A stretch of DNA of 64,000 bases from Streptosporangium album (GCF_014203795.1 NZ_JACHJU010000001.1:3782001-3846000), one strand, 5' to 3'. Shown: positions 55,102 through 63,798, counted from the stretch's first letter. Numbers and translations: made by a program. The notes: a model not told the origin generated them from the letters alone.

Positions 55102-55905
55102 ATGGATCTAGGTTTTCGCGGTGAAGTGGCCGACTTCTATCACCGGTACCGACGCGGATATCCCCAAGCCGTTATCGATGCGCTGGTGGACGCGTTCAAG
55201 CTGACCAGGGATGACATCGTGGTCGATGTCGGTTGCGGAACCGGCCAGCTGACCTTGCCGATCGCCGATCGGGTGCGTGCGGTCGTCGGTGTGGATCCGG
55301 AACCGGACATGCTTCTCCGTGCTCGCCGCGCCGCGGGCGAGCAGGGCGTGGCCAACGCGGGCTGGATCGTCGGAGCCGACACCGACATTCCGATGCTGGG
55401 CGCGCTGCTCGGCAACCGGACCGTGGGCGCGGTGACCATCGGCCAGGCCTTGCACTGGATGAATCACGAGGAGTTGTTCCGCGCGCTGGTTCCGCTGGTA
55501 CGCCCCGGCGGAGGTGTGGCCGTGGTGACCAACGGAGCGCCGCTGTGGCTGCAGGACACCGCCTGGTCGCAGGCGCTGCGCGGTTGTCTGGAGCAATGGC
55601 TGGGCCTCAGGCTCACCCGCACCTGCGGCACTGATGACGCCAGCGGGCGGCGGTACCGCGGCGGCCTGACCGCCGCGGGGTTCGACCTGAGCGAAACCAG
55701 CGTCGACTACGTCGACGAACTGGACCTCGACCAGATCGTCGGCGGCGTCTACTCGGCGCTTCCCGTTGACAGACTGCCCGCGCCAGATCAGCGACCGCTG
55801 TTCGCCGAACAGATCCGCCGCGCACTGGAGCAGCAGGCGCCGTTCACCGAGCACGTTCACGTGACGATGCTGATCGGCCGGATCGGAACCGGAGCCGGAC
55901 TGTAG
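55102..55905 (+). CDS. Class I SAM-dependent methyltransferase
   Basis: The 267-residue protein begins with FRGEVADFYHRYRRGYPQAV, then motif I VVDVGCGTGQLTLPIADRVR, post-I VVGVDPEPDM and LGNRTVGAVTIGQALHWMNH, with LVRPGGGVAVVTNG as motif III. The FYxRYRxGYP start is common in small actinobacterial methyltransferases near regulators. Substrate unknown. The gene is intact and stands alone between a DUF402 gene and broken genes. Confidence 0.9.
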   Translation: MDLGFRGEVADFYHRYRRGYPQAVIDALVDAFKLTRDDIVVDVGCGTGQLTLPIADRVRAVVGVDPEPDMLLRARRAAGEQGVANAGWIVGADTDIPMLGALLGNRTVGAVTIGQALHWMNHEELFRALVPLVRPGGGVAVVTNGAPLWLQDTAWSQALRGCLEQWLGLRLTRTCGTDDASGRRYRGGLTAAGFDLSETSVDYVDELDLDQIVGGVYSALPVDRLPAPDQRPLFAEQIRRALEQQAPFTEHVHVTMLIGRIGTGAGL

Positions 55906-56056
55906 AGCGTCAGCCGGAGCCGTGGTGTCGACCGTCGAATCCAGGTGCGTGGTGTGGTGCTTGCGGATGTGCGCGGCACGTCGCCCGGGCGGCAGGTGCC
56001 GTCCGAATCGGTGACGCTCCCCGCCTCGACCGTGAAGGACACATCATCGGGTGCCT

Positions 56057-56345
56057 TCACCTCTCCGTCGCCCCAGACTTGGACCTGGGGCGGTCCGGGT
56101 ATCGACCCAGGGCGTAGAAGATCAGTACGGTCAGCCGCTCCTGACTGTCCCGCAGGTCTTTCTGTGCCACGGCGATCAGCTCTGGCCAGACGAAATGGGA
56201 GGGGACGAGCAGGATCTGGTCATGCTCGGTCAGGGTGAGGTCGATCGGACGGGCGTCCTTCCGTAACCCCGGCGGCCGGATCACCACGTCGCCGGTGCTC
56301 TGGTCGACCCGCACGTGAGGCGAGAGCTCTTCCAACATCCGCGGC
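56057..56345 (-). pseudogene. ArsR-type (DUF5937) regulator, C-terminal fragment
   Basis: The minus strand reads RMLEELSPHVRVDQSTGDVV, IDLTLTEHDQILLVPSHFVW and RLTVLIFYALGRYPD. The EHDQILLVPSHFVWP pattern belongs to actinobacterial ArsR-like regulators with an N-terminal ligand domain. The DNA-binding start is replaced by a Tn3 transposase fragment in the same frame. Confidence 0.55.
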
Positions 56346-56560
56346 AGGCCGATGCCGGCCTGGGCGTCGATGAGGGGGCGTTGGCGGCCTTGTAGGTAGC
56401 CAGCCGCAGGTAGGTCTGATCGACATGGGACAGCCGATCGCGCCTCAGCGCCTTGGCGCCGCCGATGACCGGGGCCATCCCGACGTTGCAGCCGTGCGCC
56501 ACCAGCAGTGCGGCGATCGAGATCGGTAGGTCGGCCGGCCGGCCCGCCGCCTCCACCGGG
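56346..56560 (-). pseudogene. tnpA: Tn3-family transposase fragment
   Basis: The minus-strand frame PISIAALLVAHGCNVGMAPV followed by IGGAKALRRDRLSHVDQTYL and RLATYKAANAP matches the C-terminal catalytic region of Tn3 transposases. It joins a multicopper-oxidase fragment on one side and a regulator fragment on the other. Confidence 0.7.
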
Positions 56561-57612
56561 GTAGGGTGCGGCGGCGTCGTTCATGAGCGTGAGGGTGCTG
56601 CCGAAGGGCACCGAGGCGAAGTCGATGACGATGTCGGCCCGGTCCGCCGGGGCCATCAGCAGGTCCGTGCAGCGCAAGGCGTGATCGCGCAGGCCGCCGC
56701 CGATCCCGATGAGCCAGAACGGCAGCCGGGTCCGGCCGTCGCCGAACCACAGGTGGTAGAAGCGCGAGTTCGACGCGTTGAGCACACGCAGCCGGTAGCG
56801 GCGTGGCTCGACCGCCAGGAACGGGTAGGCCTTGCCGTTCACGATGGGCGTGTCTCCGAAGACCTCCGGGGACCAGATGGGGTGGTACGGGGTCACTCCC
56901 TTGGCGGGGTAGAAGAGCGAGCCGTCCCGGTTGAACGTGCGGTCCTGCACGATCAAGGGGACCTCGAAGCGTCCCTGCGGCAGGCCGAGCGTGTCCTCGG
57001 CCTGCTCCCGGATCACATAAACCCCGGCCAGTCCGGCGTAGTTGTTGAGCCGGGTGAGGTCCATCCCGTGGTCGTGGTACCAGAGCATGGTCGCCCGCTG
57101 GCGGTTGCCGTAGGCGTAGATCGCCTCGTTGGGCGCGGCTCCGGGCAGCGTGGCGTACAGGGGGCCGTGCAGCCCGTGGGGGGTGAACCACGCGGCCGGG
57201 TTGCCGTCCGACTGCGGGGGGTTCCATCCGCCGTGCAGGTGGACGACGTTCCACACGGTCACGTCGTGGGGCATGTCCAGGTGCCGGCCGCCAGGCGGAT
57301 CCGGGGGAACGCCGCGTACCTGCCGCCAGAGGGTCTGATCGATCGAGCGCTGCAGCAGGTGCCTGGCCGGCAACTGGTTGCGGTAGCGGACGATCGACGG
57401 CCGGTCCCGCCGCGCCACCAGGGTCGGCCCCAGGCAGCCGAGCCCGGCGGCCCCGCTCCGGCCCGGCAGATCCGACGCCCAGAAACCCCAGGCGACAGTC
57501 ACGCCGAGATTCGACACTGGACGGCGGCCGGTCAACCTCCCGCAAAGCCCGCCGCGCCGACCACACCGAGCGCCCGGCCCGCTGTTCCGAAGACGTCGCC
57601 CGCCACCGGCAG
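56560..57612 (-). pseudogene. Multicopper oxidase, 3' truncated and frameshifted
   Basis: The minus strand retains the first copper-binding sites, VVHLHGGWNPPQSDG (HxH) and MLWYHDHGMDLTRLN (HDH), then GVYVIREQAEDTLGLPQGRF, IVNGKAYPFLAVEPRRYRLR and NASNSRFYHLWFGDG, as in CotA/bilirubin-oxidase types. The C-terminal copper motifs are lost where Tn3 sequence begins (56560). The 5' part is also broken: a Tat-like leader scrap (VFGTAGRALGVVGAAGFAGG) lies in another frame near 57540-57600. Non-functional. Confidence 0.85.
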
Positions 57613-57642
57613 GCGACCCCCAGGGGCATGTCCGCCGATGCG

Positions 57643-58329
57643 TCAGGTGACGAGCAGTCCGCCGTCGACGAACAGGTCGTGGGCGTTGACGCCGGTGTTG
57701 CGGAGAAGGAAGTCAGTGGCGTCGACCACCTCCGACGTCGCCACGAGGCGCCCGATCGGGGTACGCGGTATGTGCGGGTGGTCGGGTACGTCGCGCCACT
57801 TCGGGGTGTCTCCGACCACGCCTGGGTGGATCGCGTTGACGCGGTGGGGTGCGATCTCCACGGCCAGGGTTTTCACCAGACCGGTGATACCTCCGTTGAC
57901 GGCGGTCACCATGGTGGAACCGGGGTAGGGGCGTTCCTTGGCCAGGCCGCCGAAGAGCACGACCGACGCGCCGGGGGTGAAGCGGTCACGCAGGGTTCGC
58001 ACTGTCTCGGTGCAGCCCACGAGTTTGATGGTCACAGTCTTGATGGCCTCGGCGATATCGAAGTCCGCGAGGGAGTTGACGCCCTGTTCGATGGCGGTGA
58101 TCACCAGGTTGTCGACCGTGCGCACATCGACGAGTGCGGCGGCGATCGTCTCCGGCCGCGACAGGTCGACGGCCAGGCCTCGGGTCGTGCCGCCGATTTC
58201 GGCGGCCACGGTGTCGGCGCGCGCCGCGGTGCGGCTGGTGATGATGACGGTGTCGCCGCGGTCGGCGAATCGCTGCGCTACGGCGCGGCCCAGTCCGCTG
58301 CTTCCTCCGACGATGATTGAGGCGGTCAT
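57643..58329 (-). CDS. SDR-fold protein lacking the usual Tyr-Lys pair
   Basis: The ATG at 58329 has GAAGGGA upstream and gives 228 residues: MTASIIVGGSSGLGRAVAQR (the GxxxGxG NAD(P) motif), ADTVAAEIGGTTRGLAVDLS and PHRVNAIHPGVVGDTP, typical of short-chain dehydrogenases. Where YxxxK is expected it reads STMVTAVNGGITGLVKTLAV, so the catalytic Tyr and Lys are replaced. It may be a non-catalytic or atypical SDR (NmrA-like regulators are one precedent). Its frame is intact. Confidence 0.8.
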   Translation of the reverse strand: MTASIIVGGSSGLGRAVAQRFADRGDTVIITSRTAARADTVAAEIGGTTRGLAVDLSRPETIAAALVDVRTVDNLVITAIEQGVNSLADFDIAEAIKTVTIKLVGCTETVRTLRDRFTPGASVVLFGGLAKERPYPGSTMVTAVNGGITGLVKTLAVEIAPHRVNAIHPGVVGDTPKWRDVPDHPHIPRTPIGRLVATSEVVDATDFLLRNTGVNAHDLFVDGGLLVT

Positions 58330-58485
58330 GATCCAGTGGTCCCTTCGGATCGGCAGGTCAGCCGACGGCTTCGTACGCCTTCCAGCATGCCCTTCCGGCC
58401 GGCTGTCCTCCAGGTCCATCTCCGTCGATGCCTGGATCACCGTACTCATCAGGGGTGTCCTCCTTGATCAGGAGTTACACCGAAA

Positions 58486-58540
58486 ACCGGGCTCTGTCGC
58501 AGATTCGGTGGTGACGGAGCGTCAGCCCAAGAGGATCCGG
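58486..58540. repeat. Solo ISL3-family end
   Basis: GGGCTCTGTCGCAGATTCGG and TGGTGACGGAGCGTCAG match the left end of the ISL3 element at 26782 and continue into the last codons of its transposase (to about 58540). Nothing else of the element is present. Confidence 0.75.
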
Positions 58541-58661
58541 TGACGGCCAGAAGCAGGTCCTAGAACTCAGCACGCTTCCGGGTGTCGAGAATGTGGCGCT
58601 GGCTCCGTCCCAGGGACACCAGCGGCCACGACGGGCCGCGCGACGGAGAAGGAGAACCACC

Positions 58662-58880
58662 ATGATCGAACGGATGGACCACATGGGCATCGTCGTTGAT
58701 GATCTCGCGGCCGCGGCTGAGTTCTTCGTCGAGCTCGGACTCGAGCTGCAGGGCGAGGGGCCGGTCGAGGGCCGGTGGGTGGATCGCGTCGTGGGGCTCG
58801 ACGGCGTCCGGGCAGAAATCGCGGTCGTGCAGACCCCGGACGGCCATGGACGACTCGAGCTAACGACAACGGAGGGATAA
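58662..58880 (+). CDS. Short VOC-like protein, probably truncated
   Basis: The 72-residue product MIERMDHMGIVVDDLAAAAE, FFVELGLELQGEGPVEGRWV, DRVVGLDGVRAEIAVVQTPD is the first half of a VOC domain; the usual length is 130-150. AAGGAGAA precedes the ATG. The stop at 58880 follows ELTTTEG. It is either a half-domain protein that would need to dimerise or the remains of a deletion, since the next gene is also broken. Confidence 0.6.
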   Translation: MIERMDHMGIVVDDLAAAAEFFVELGLELQGEGPVEGRWVDRVVGLDGVRAEIAVVQTPDGHGRLELTTTEG

Positions 58881-58882
58881 CC

Positions 58883-59112
58883 GTGCAACCGAACGAGATC
58901 ACCGAGGTTCTGAACCGACCGATCAGCCGAGAACTGTTGGCCCGCGACCTGACCCGCTTGGCCTACGTCGCCAAGGACGGCACACCCCGCAATGTCCCGA
59001 TCGGGTTCACCTGGAACGGCTCGGAGATCGTCATGTGCACTGCGAAGAACGCCCCGAAGCTCCCGGCCCTGCGCAAGAACCCGACGGTTGCCCTGACGAT
59101 CGACACCGGTGC
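58883..59112 (+). pseudogene. Pyridoxamine-phosphate-oxidase-like protein, N-terminal part
   Basis: From a GTG (GGAGGG upstream): ITEVLNRPISRELLARDLTR, LAYVAKDGTPRNVPIGFTWN, IVMCTAKNAPKLPALRKNPT, VALTIDT. These are the strands of the flavin-binding PPOX split barrel. Homology stops at about 59112, and the frame runs on to 59308 in unrelated sequence. It follows the truncated VOC gene by 2 bp. Confidence 0.75.
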
Positions 59113-59345
59113 GTTCGCCCTACGACTCGAGAAGCGGCGATCCGACGCGGCTGGGTCTGGCTCACCACCGTGCCCTTCGCGCCTCGGACGCGAAGCGGCT
59201 CCCTGTGCCCATCTGTGGCGCCTCGGAGTGCGCGGAGTCTTTGAAGTCCGCCAGGAAATGTCGCGGTGGGATGTCGAGAACCCGCGCGCGGCTTCGTCCC
59301 CACAGTGAACACGGCCACAATGGGCCGTACCGCACTAAGGAGAAC

Positions 59346-59756
59346 ATGATGGCCAAGTACCTGCTGCTCAAGCACTACCGGGGTGCGCCGGCATCGGTCA
59401 ACGACGTGCCGATGGACCAGTGGACGCCGGAGGAGCTTTCGGCCCACGTGCAGTACATGCAGGACTTCGCCGCTCGGCTCGAGGGCACCGGCGAGTTCGT
59501 CGACAGTCAGGCGCTCTCCCCGGAGGGCACGTTCGTCCGCCACGACGGCGAGGGGCGGCCGCCGGTCACCGACGGCCCGTTCGCGGAGACCAAGGACCTG
59601 ATCGCCGGCTGGATGGTGATCGACGTCGAGACCTACGAGCGGGCGCTCGAGCTGGCCGGCGAGTTGTCCGCGGCTCCGGGTGCGGGTGGGAAGCCGATCC
59701 ATGAGTGGCTCGAGGTGCGCCCGTTCCTGGCCGCGCCCCCGACCATCACGGAGTGA
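59346..59756 (+). CDS. YCII-related (DGPF) protein
   Basis: The 136-residue protein (AAGGAG upstream) reads MAKYLLLKHYRGAP, LSAHVQYMQDFAARLEGTGE, VDSQALSPEGTFVRHDG and VTDGPFAETKDLIAGWMVID: the DGPF motif is intact. The partner gene of an ECF42 sigma factor is characteristically such a DGPF protein, and here it starts 6 bp before the sigma GTG. Its biochemical role is unknown; it may sense a ligand for the sigma factor. Confidence 0.92.
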   Translation: MMAKYLLLKHYRGAPASVNDVPMDQWTPEELSAHVQYMQDFAARLEGTGEFVDSQALSPEGTFVRHDGEGRPPVTDGPFAETKDLIAGWMVIDVETYERALELAGELSAAPGAGGKPIHEWLEVRPFLAAPPTITE

Positions 59757-59762
59757 CGCACG

Positions 59763-60698
59763 GTGGACGAGGCCCTGCTGCGGACCCTCACTCCCACCGT
59801 GATCGGCATCCTCGTCCGTCGCGGAGCCGACTTCGCGGCGGCCGAGGATGCCGTGCAGGACGCCCTGGTCGAGGCCGTGCGCGTGTGGCCGGACGACCCG
59901 CCGCGGGACCCCAAGGGCTGGCTGGTCACCGTGGCCTGGCGTAAGTTCCTCGACGCCGCCCGCGCCGATACCTCCCGACGGCACCGCGAGGTACGCGTCG
60001 AGGGCGAGCCCATGCCCGGCCCGGGCGAGGTGGTGGACGACACGCTCCAGCTGTACTTCCTGTGCGCGCGCCCGTCCCTGACACCGGCTTCGGCCGTCTC
60101 GCTCACGCTGCGCGCGGTCGGCGGCCTGACCACGCGTCAGATCGCGCAGGCCTACCTCGTGCCGGAGGCGACCATGGCCCAGCGGATCAGCAGGGCCAAG
60201 CGGACCGTCTCGGGCGTCCGGTTCAACCAGCCCGGTGACGTCGCCACAGTGCTGCGCGTGCTCTACCTGGTCTTCAACGAGGGCTACTCCGGCGACGTCG
60301 ACCTCGCCGGCGAGGCGATCCGGCTCACTCGCCAGCTGGCGGCCAAGACCAACCATGAGGAGGTCGCGGGCCTGCTCGCGCTCATGCTGCTCCACCACGC
60401 ACGGCGCCCGGCACGGACCGGCCCCGACGGCAGGCTCGTGCCTCTTGCCGAGCAGGACCGCAGCCTGTGGAACACCCGCCTGATCGGCGAGGCCGACGGC
60501 CCGCGGGCCGGCCTGGCGGGGCTCGACCCCGCCCTGCCCCGCCACGCCGCCGTCGCGGCGTACCTACACGAGCGTGACGGTGACCCAGTGACCGCAGCAC
60601 GGCTCTACGCCGAAGCTGCCCGATCGGCGCCCAGCCTCCCCGAACGCGACCACCTCACGCGACAGGCCGCACGGCTCAACGCGCAACTGCGCAGTTGA
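59763..60698 (+). CDS. ECF42-type sigma factor (DUF6596), shortened
   Basis: Sigma regions 2 and 4 are present (FAAAEDAVQDALVEAVRVWP, PKGWLVTVAWRKFLDAARAD, LTLRAVGGLTTRQIAQAYLV, PEATMAQRISRAKRTVSG), followed by the DUF6596 helix VLRVLYLVFNEGYSGD. ECF42 proteins normally have about 400 residues with a TPR-like C-terminal domain; this one has 311, and after NTRLIGEADGPRAGLAGLDP the sequence jumps to the final TPR-like helices, so about 90 residues seem to be missing from the middle. Whether it still works is unclear. GTG start. Confidence 0.88.
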   Translation: MDEALLRTLTPTVIGILVRRGADFAAAEDAVQDALVEAVRVWPDDPPRDPKGWLVTVAWRKFLDAARADTSRRHREVRVEGEPMPGPGEVVDDTLQLYFLCARPSLTPASAVSLTLRAVGGLTTRQIAQAYLVPEATMAQRISRAKRTVSGVRFNQPGDVATVLRVLYLVFNEGYSGDVDLAGEAIRLTRQLAAKTNHEEVAGLLALMLLHHARRPARTGPDGRLVPLAEQDRSLWNTRLIGEADGPRAGLAGLDPALPRHAAVAAYLHERDGDPVTAARLYAEAARSAPSLPERDHLTRQAARLNAQLRS

Positions 60699-61098
60699 GC
60701 GGCGGGCGGCAGGCATGCACCGACCCGATAGGGACGGTCTGCTCACCCTGTTGGCTGGCCGGACCGCGTCACTTGCCGTTCAAGTCTCACTTGTCGAAGT
60801 CTCCGCCCTTGAGATCCCCGTGTTCTCAGGGCTTCTTGCGTCGACTGAAACGCTCATGGCTTCGCCGTCCCGGACCACAGCAAAACGATCGTGGCCTGAC
60901 AGGCAGCCCGGTCGCCCCGCTTCGCCGGCACCGCGGAAATGAGAAACCCTTGCCGGGAAGGGCTTCTCGACATCGCCGACAAGATCGAAGTAGCTCCGAT
61001 TGGGGCGAGTTACGCTTCGCGAAAATCGGCGCTAACTTGGCTTCCGTGGCTCATTCGCATTGGACCATATCTCCTCTTTCCTACTGAAAGCAGTCAAT
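60699..61098. other. Intergenic stretch before the T7SS toxin cluster
   Basis: No gene. It contains the hairpin at 60941 and the promoter region of the YbaB-like gene. Composition is lower in GC than the neighbours around 60940-61090. Confidence 0.4.
60939..60972 (+). terminator. Hairpin terminator
   Basis: GAGAAACCCTT and AAGGGCTTCTC form an 11-bp stem (one mismatch) around GCCGGG. It lies ~240 bp after the sigma gene and probably ends that transcript. Confidence 0.55.
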
Positions 61099-61509
61099 GT
61101 GCATCAGAACGGGCAGCGCGTCGGTGACATGCTGGCTGAGAGCATCCGGTCGCTCTCCGAACCGGAGAGTCCGTTGGAATCGGCGGAGGAGACGCTGGGG
61201 GGAAGCGGCCAGGCGGCGGGCGGGCATGTGAGCGTCCTGGTCGGTCCGGACGGACGGCTGCGTGAGCTGAACCTCAATCCGCGGGTGATGCGGATGGCGT
61301 CGGAGGACCTCGCACGGGAGGTCCTCATGGCGGTGAACGCGGCCATCGACGACCTCCGTGCGGGCATCCCCGGCCTGGAGCCGGCGGTGATCCCGGATCT
61401 CCGGAAGCTCGCGGAGAGCCTGGACGGCGTTCACGCCGACGTGCTGAGCCGCCTGGACGAGTTCGCGTCGGGGATCGAGTCGACCGTACGACGGCTGGAG
61501 GAGCGGTGA
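61099..61509 (+). CDS. YbaB/EbfC-like protein of a T7SS cluster
   Basis: From the GTG at 61099 the product has 136 residues: an N-terminal helix, then GGHVSVLVGPDGRLRELNLN, PRVMRMASEDLAREVLMAVN and AAIDDLRAGIPG, the strand-turn-helix of the YbaB fold. Variants of this fold are common as first genes in actinobacterial type VII secretion toxin operons. A TTG at 61060 would add 13 residues. It overlaps the next gene by 4 bp (GTGA). Confidence 0.72.
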   Translation: MHQNGQRVGDMLAESIRSLSEPESPLESAEETLGGSGQAAGGHVSVLVGPDGRLRELNLNPRVMRMASEDLAREVLMAVNAAIDDLRAGIPGLEPAVIPDLRKLAESLDGVHADVLSRLDEFASGIESTVRRLEER

Positions 61510-61847
61510 CCGCGAGCTACGGGATGGACGTCTCGCACGCCGACTTTCGGAGCACGGGCACGGGTCTCTCCGAGACCGGCGCGAGCCGCCTGGAAGAGGT
61601 GCGGGCCCTGCGCGCCTATTTGGAGGGAGAGGGCGATCCCTGGGGTGACGACGACGAGATGGGGGGCATGGTCGGCGCGGCCTATCGCGCGGTGACCCAG
61701 CACGCGCTGGACGTCTATGAGGCGCTGGCGGAGCGTCATGTGACGACGGGCGGTGGCGTGGAGCTCATGGCCGCGGACTACCGGTCGGCGGAGTGGCGGA
61801 GCGCGGAGGAGGCCGACCGGATCATGCGAGCCGCCCAGCGGCTGTGA
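61506..61847 (+). CDS. WXG100/EspC-like protein
   Basis: The GTG start overlaps the previous stop. The 113-residue protein consists of two helices (GTGLSETGASRLEEVRALRA and GAAYRAVTQHALDVYEALAE) linked at GDPWGDDDEMG, a WG-containing turn that recalls the WXG motif, and ends EEADRIMRAAQRL, similar to the C-terminal secretion signal YxxxD/E type. It is probably exported through the T7SS with, or as a chaperone for, the toxin encoded convergently. Confidence 0.7.
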   Translation: MTASYGMDVSHADFRSTGTGLSETGASRLEEVRALRAYLEGEGDPWGDDDEMGGMVGAAYRAVTQHALDVYEALAERHVTTGGGVELMAADYRSAEWRSAEEADRIMRAAQRL

Positions 61848-61853
61848 CGCCGG

Positions 61854-62414
61854 CTACCGCCGGAGATCGGCGGGTGGCAGGATCACGCCGACCGGCCCGG
61901 AAGGGTTGATCGCGATGCCGACGTCGGCGGGCAGCAGTGCGACCAGATCGCCGCCGTGGATCCGTTGCCAGCCCGTGGAACTCTCCGGGAGCTCGTCCGG
62001 CAGGTGGACCTGCGTCGTGTAGGCGAACGCCGCCCGGCCCTCACCCGTGTCGAACACGGGAATGCCGCCACCCGGGCCTGCGGCGACGATCACGTCGGCC
62101 TCCAGGAGGAGCGGGGTGATGTCCTGCCCGGTGGCGTAGCCGGTCAGGCTGAGCTGGACGGCCCTGTCGACGGGGTCGGTCGGTTCGGGATAGCCGAGCG
62201 CCACCGGCGAGGGCCGGTGGTTCGGATTACGGCGGAACTCACCGGTGATCTCGCCCGCCGCGTCGACCTGCCACGCGCCGACGATGCCGTACGGCGGGAC
62301 CTCGCCGTCGGGGTCGAAGAAGGGATCGACCGCGTAGAGCCAGGCTCCGGGGCTGCGTCGGGCCTGTTCCCGCAGCTCGTCCGTGAGAGGCGGAGGTGGT
62401 GGGGCATCGTTCAC
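61854..62414 (-). CDS. T7SS-associated protein, probable immunity protein
   Basis: The start GTG at 62414 has AGGAGG upstream. The 186-residue protein has LREQARRSPGAWLYAVDPFF, VPPYGIVGAWQVDAAGEITG and GYPEPTDPVDRAVQLSLTGY, typical of the family annotated as type VII secretion system-associated proteins, related to SseB-like domains. It lies 35 bp after the toxin stop in the same orientation, the usual place of an immunity gene. The role is inferred from position. Confidence 0.72.
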   Translation of the reverse strand: MNDAPPPPPLTDELREQARRSPGAWLYAVDPFFDPDGEVPPYGIVGAWQVDAAGEITGEFRRNPNHRPSPVALGYPEPTDPVDRAVQLSLTGYATGQDITPLLLEADVIVAAGPGGGIPVFDTGEGRAAFAYTTQVHLPDELPESSTGWQRIHGGDLVALLPADVGIAINPSGPVGVILPPADLRR

Positions 62415-62449
62415 GGAGATCCTCCTGATCACGCCTGAGGGTAGCCGGG

Positions 62450-63487
62450 TCACGGGTCGAAGCGGGGGTTGGGGATGAAGTTCTCCGGTGTTTTGGGCAC
62501 CCCCTCCGGCCAGGCGCCGGAGATGTATCGCCGATGCACACCGCCGGGGAAGGCGACCTCCTGCTCGTGGCCCAGCCGGGCGGTCGCCTCCGGAAGAGTC
62601 CGCTGGATGTCGATCCCGCCGGGGGCGTCCACCTCATAGACGTGGCGCCGCACGAAGACGTTGTCGATGTCCCTGCGGGAGCTGGTCGCCACGAAGGCGG
62701 AGGGGGTGGACTTGTTCACGTGGTCGTACAGGTTGGTGGCGGACGGATCCTGCGGGTGCAGTCCGTGCTCGAACACCTCGTCCGGCGCCCTGTTGTCGGC
62801 ACGGTAGAGCAGCTCGCGCTCCCTGCGCCACATCGGATAAGGAGTGATCTTCTTCACGTCGACGCTCTTGTCGGCGGCCGACTCCAGGTAGTTGTCCGGA
62901 CCGCGGACGGGCATGGGCGGACGCTTCGGGGGCCGGGGCGCCCCGGACCCTCCCCGCACGGGAGGTTTTCGCAGGAGGGCCGAGGCCCGGTTGAAGAGGC
63001 GGACCACGCTCCGTTGCAGCAGGTCGACCACCTTGCGGATGATCTGCCGTACGGCCAGGCGGGCGTTGCCCACGACGGCGGGAACGGCCGTGAGGGAGAC
63101 TCCGGCCGTGGGGCCCGAGGCCGCGGCGAGCCGGCACAGGTTCTGCGCGAGCCGTATCAGGACGACGATCAGCGCCACCTTCATGGCGAGCACGGCCATG
63201 GCCGAGATCTGCTGGGCGCAGCCGATGAGCAGTGCGGCGGCGATCGCGTCGCCGGACCGGCTCGAGGTGTCTCGCCAGTCCTCGTCGAATGCCCTGACGC
63301 CGTCGCCGTCGTTTCGGGACGTGGTCCGGGCGGCATGCGTGTCGGCGGCCGACGAACTGCGGCTCAGCGCTGTCGCGAACGTGATCCACCGCTGTCCGGA
63401 CTCGTACAACGTGTCCTCGTTGACCGGTGACCAGAATCCGACAAGGTTGAGAACGGTGGCGAGCTCGGCCGGAGGCTGCAGTGCCAC
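62450..63487 (-). CDS. T7SS-type toxin with an ADP-ribosyltransferase domain
   Basis: The 345-residue protein (GTG start) has an N-terminal helical module (about 1-115) with hydrophobic helices near 82-112, a linker with prolines (174-195), and a C-terminal domain with the pattern of pierisin/Scabin-like ADP-ribosyltransferases: LYRAD (227-231, NAD-binding Arg), AFVATSS (264-270, in place of STS) and HEQEVAF (307-313, QxE-type catalytic end). Such enzymes modify DNA or protein with ADP-ribose. An immunity candidate follows; the export route is inferred from neighbouring YbaB/WXG100 genes. Confidence 0.78.
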   Translation of the reverse strand: MALQPPAELATVLNLVGFWSPVNEDTLYESGQRWITFATALSRSSSAADTHAARTTSRNDGDGVRAFDEDWRDTSSRSGDAIAAALLIGCAQQISAMAVLAMKVALIVVLIRLAQNLCRLAAASGPTAGVSLTAVPAVVGNARLAVRQIIRKVVDLLQRSVVRLFNRASALLRKPPVRGGSGAPRPPKRPPMPVRGPDNYLESAADKSVDVKKITPYPMWRRERELLYRADNRAPDEVFEHGLHPQDPSATNLYDHVNKSTPSAFVATSSRRDIDNVFVRRHVYEVDAPGGIDIQRTLPEATARLGHEQEVAFPGGVHRRYISGAWPEGVPKTPENFIPNPRFDP

Positions 63488-63501
63488 GGCGATCTATGAA
63501 C

Positions 63502-63696
63502 TCAGCGGCCGGCGGTGCGGTTGACAGGGCCGGACTCGCCTGTCGCACTCTCGAAGATCCGGCTGAGGACCGCCTCCGTATTCCTGGCCCGCCGTACCGT
63601 CGCACCGGGACCGTCGACATGCTGCATGAGGCAGGCCTCCTCGCCGAGTGCCCTTCTCCGTGACGTCGCCGATTCAGGATGGAGGTCCTGGGCCAC
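63502..63696 (-). CDS. Small frame upstream of the toxin, uncertain
   Basis: A 64-codon frame (SRRRALGEEACLMQHVDGPG, ATVRRARNTEAVLSRIFESA) ends 14 bp before the toxin start. Helical, of no known family. It could be the 3' end of a secretion partner or a minor leader gene; no clear ribosome site. Confidence 0.3.
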   Translation of the reverse strand: MAQDLHPESATSRRRALGEEACLMQHVDGPGATVRRARNTEAVLSRIFESATGESGPVNRTAGR

Positions 63697-63798
63697 GTGG
63701 GGGCAACTTCCGTGATCTTATCGGTAGGTTCCCCCGAGCTCAGGCCTGTCGCCTCCGGGCCGGCCCGGTTCGGGTCGCCGCCGTCACCGATGCCCGGG

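Noticed and set aside
56057-57535. Functional multicopper oxidase of 492 residues
   Set aside because: The C-terminal copper motifs are absent, and the frame changes into transposon and regulator sequence.
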